Source: Acinetobacter sp. | Lineage (GTDB): Bacteria; Pseudomonadota; Gammaproteobacteria; Pseudomonadales; Moraxellaceae | Assembly (NCBI GenBank): GCA_008017255.1 | Contig: SSHD01000009.1 | Span: forward strand, 1-8,591 | DNA: 8,591 nt | Direction of reading: 5' to 3' | In this document: positions 8,591 to 8,591 of the stretch, piece after piece | Layout: each line of letters starts with the position of its first letter | Position numbering within the stretch: position 1 is the stretch's first letter | Position numbers and translations under genes: made by a program | The notes under the pieces: generated by a model | Databases searched by the model: none | Told to the model about the DNA's origin: nothing | What the model saw: only the letters and a program-made list of their open reading frames with translations

Positions 8591-8591
8591 A

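Overview
The window looks like an ordinary chromosomal segment of a gammaproteobacterium of the family Moraxellaceae, most probably an Acinetobacter other than a close relative of A. baumannii. This is judged from remembered protein families, not from a search. The PepA, LptF, GpmI and Ctp proteins read like Acinetobacter orthologues, base composition is moderate and slightly AT-rich, and the divergent pair pepA-holC / lptF-lptG is the classic gammaproteobacterial arrangement. No tRNA, rRNA, CRISPR, phage or transposase gene was seen.

Layout, left to right. (1) The 3' end of riboflavin synthase (ribE, + strand) enters from the left edge and is followed by an AT-rich stem-loop terminator. (2) A gene-free stretch of about 390 bp (455-845) holds two convergent terminators sharing a 15-bp inverted repeat, and between them a run of small stem-loops that may be a degraded dispersed repeat. 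(3) A minus-strand operon reads right to left: pepA (leucyl aminopeptidase), holC (DNA polymerase III chi subunit), then a 208-residue coiled-coil protein of unknown function with a GTG start. (4) A 152-bp divergent promoter region lies between pepA and lptF. (5) On the plus strand lptF and lptG overlap in a TAATG junction and encode the two permeases of the lipopolysaccharide export ABC transporter. (6) A 106-bp leader with a perfect hairpin precedes gpmI (cofactor-independent phosphoglycerate mutase). (7) After a GC-rich stem-loop comes ctp, an exported S41 C-terminal processing protease, and the window ends in a strong terminator.

The genes are mostly housekeeping: riboflavin synthesis, peptide turnover, replisome clamp loader, LPS transport, lower glycolysis/gluconeogenesis and envelope proteolysis. 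LptF and LptG work together as one transporter with LptB, which is not in this window. Ctp is also an envelope protein but has no clear link to LptFG. I found no convincing new multi-gene system. The points most worth a second look are the unknown coiled-coil gene with its overlapping ATG/GTG start, the structured spacer 455-845, the symmetric repeats in the pepA/lptF promoter region, the hairpin before gpmI, and the diverged PDZ region of Ctp.
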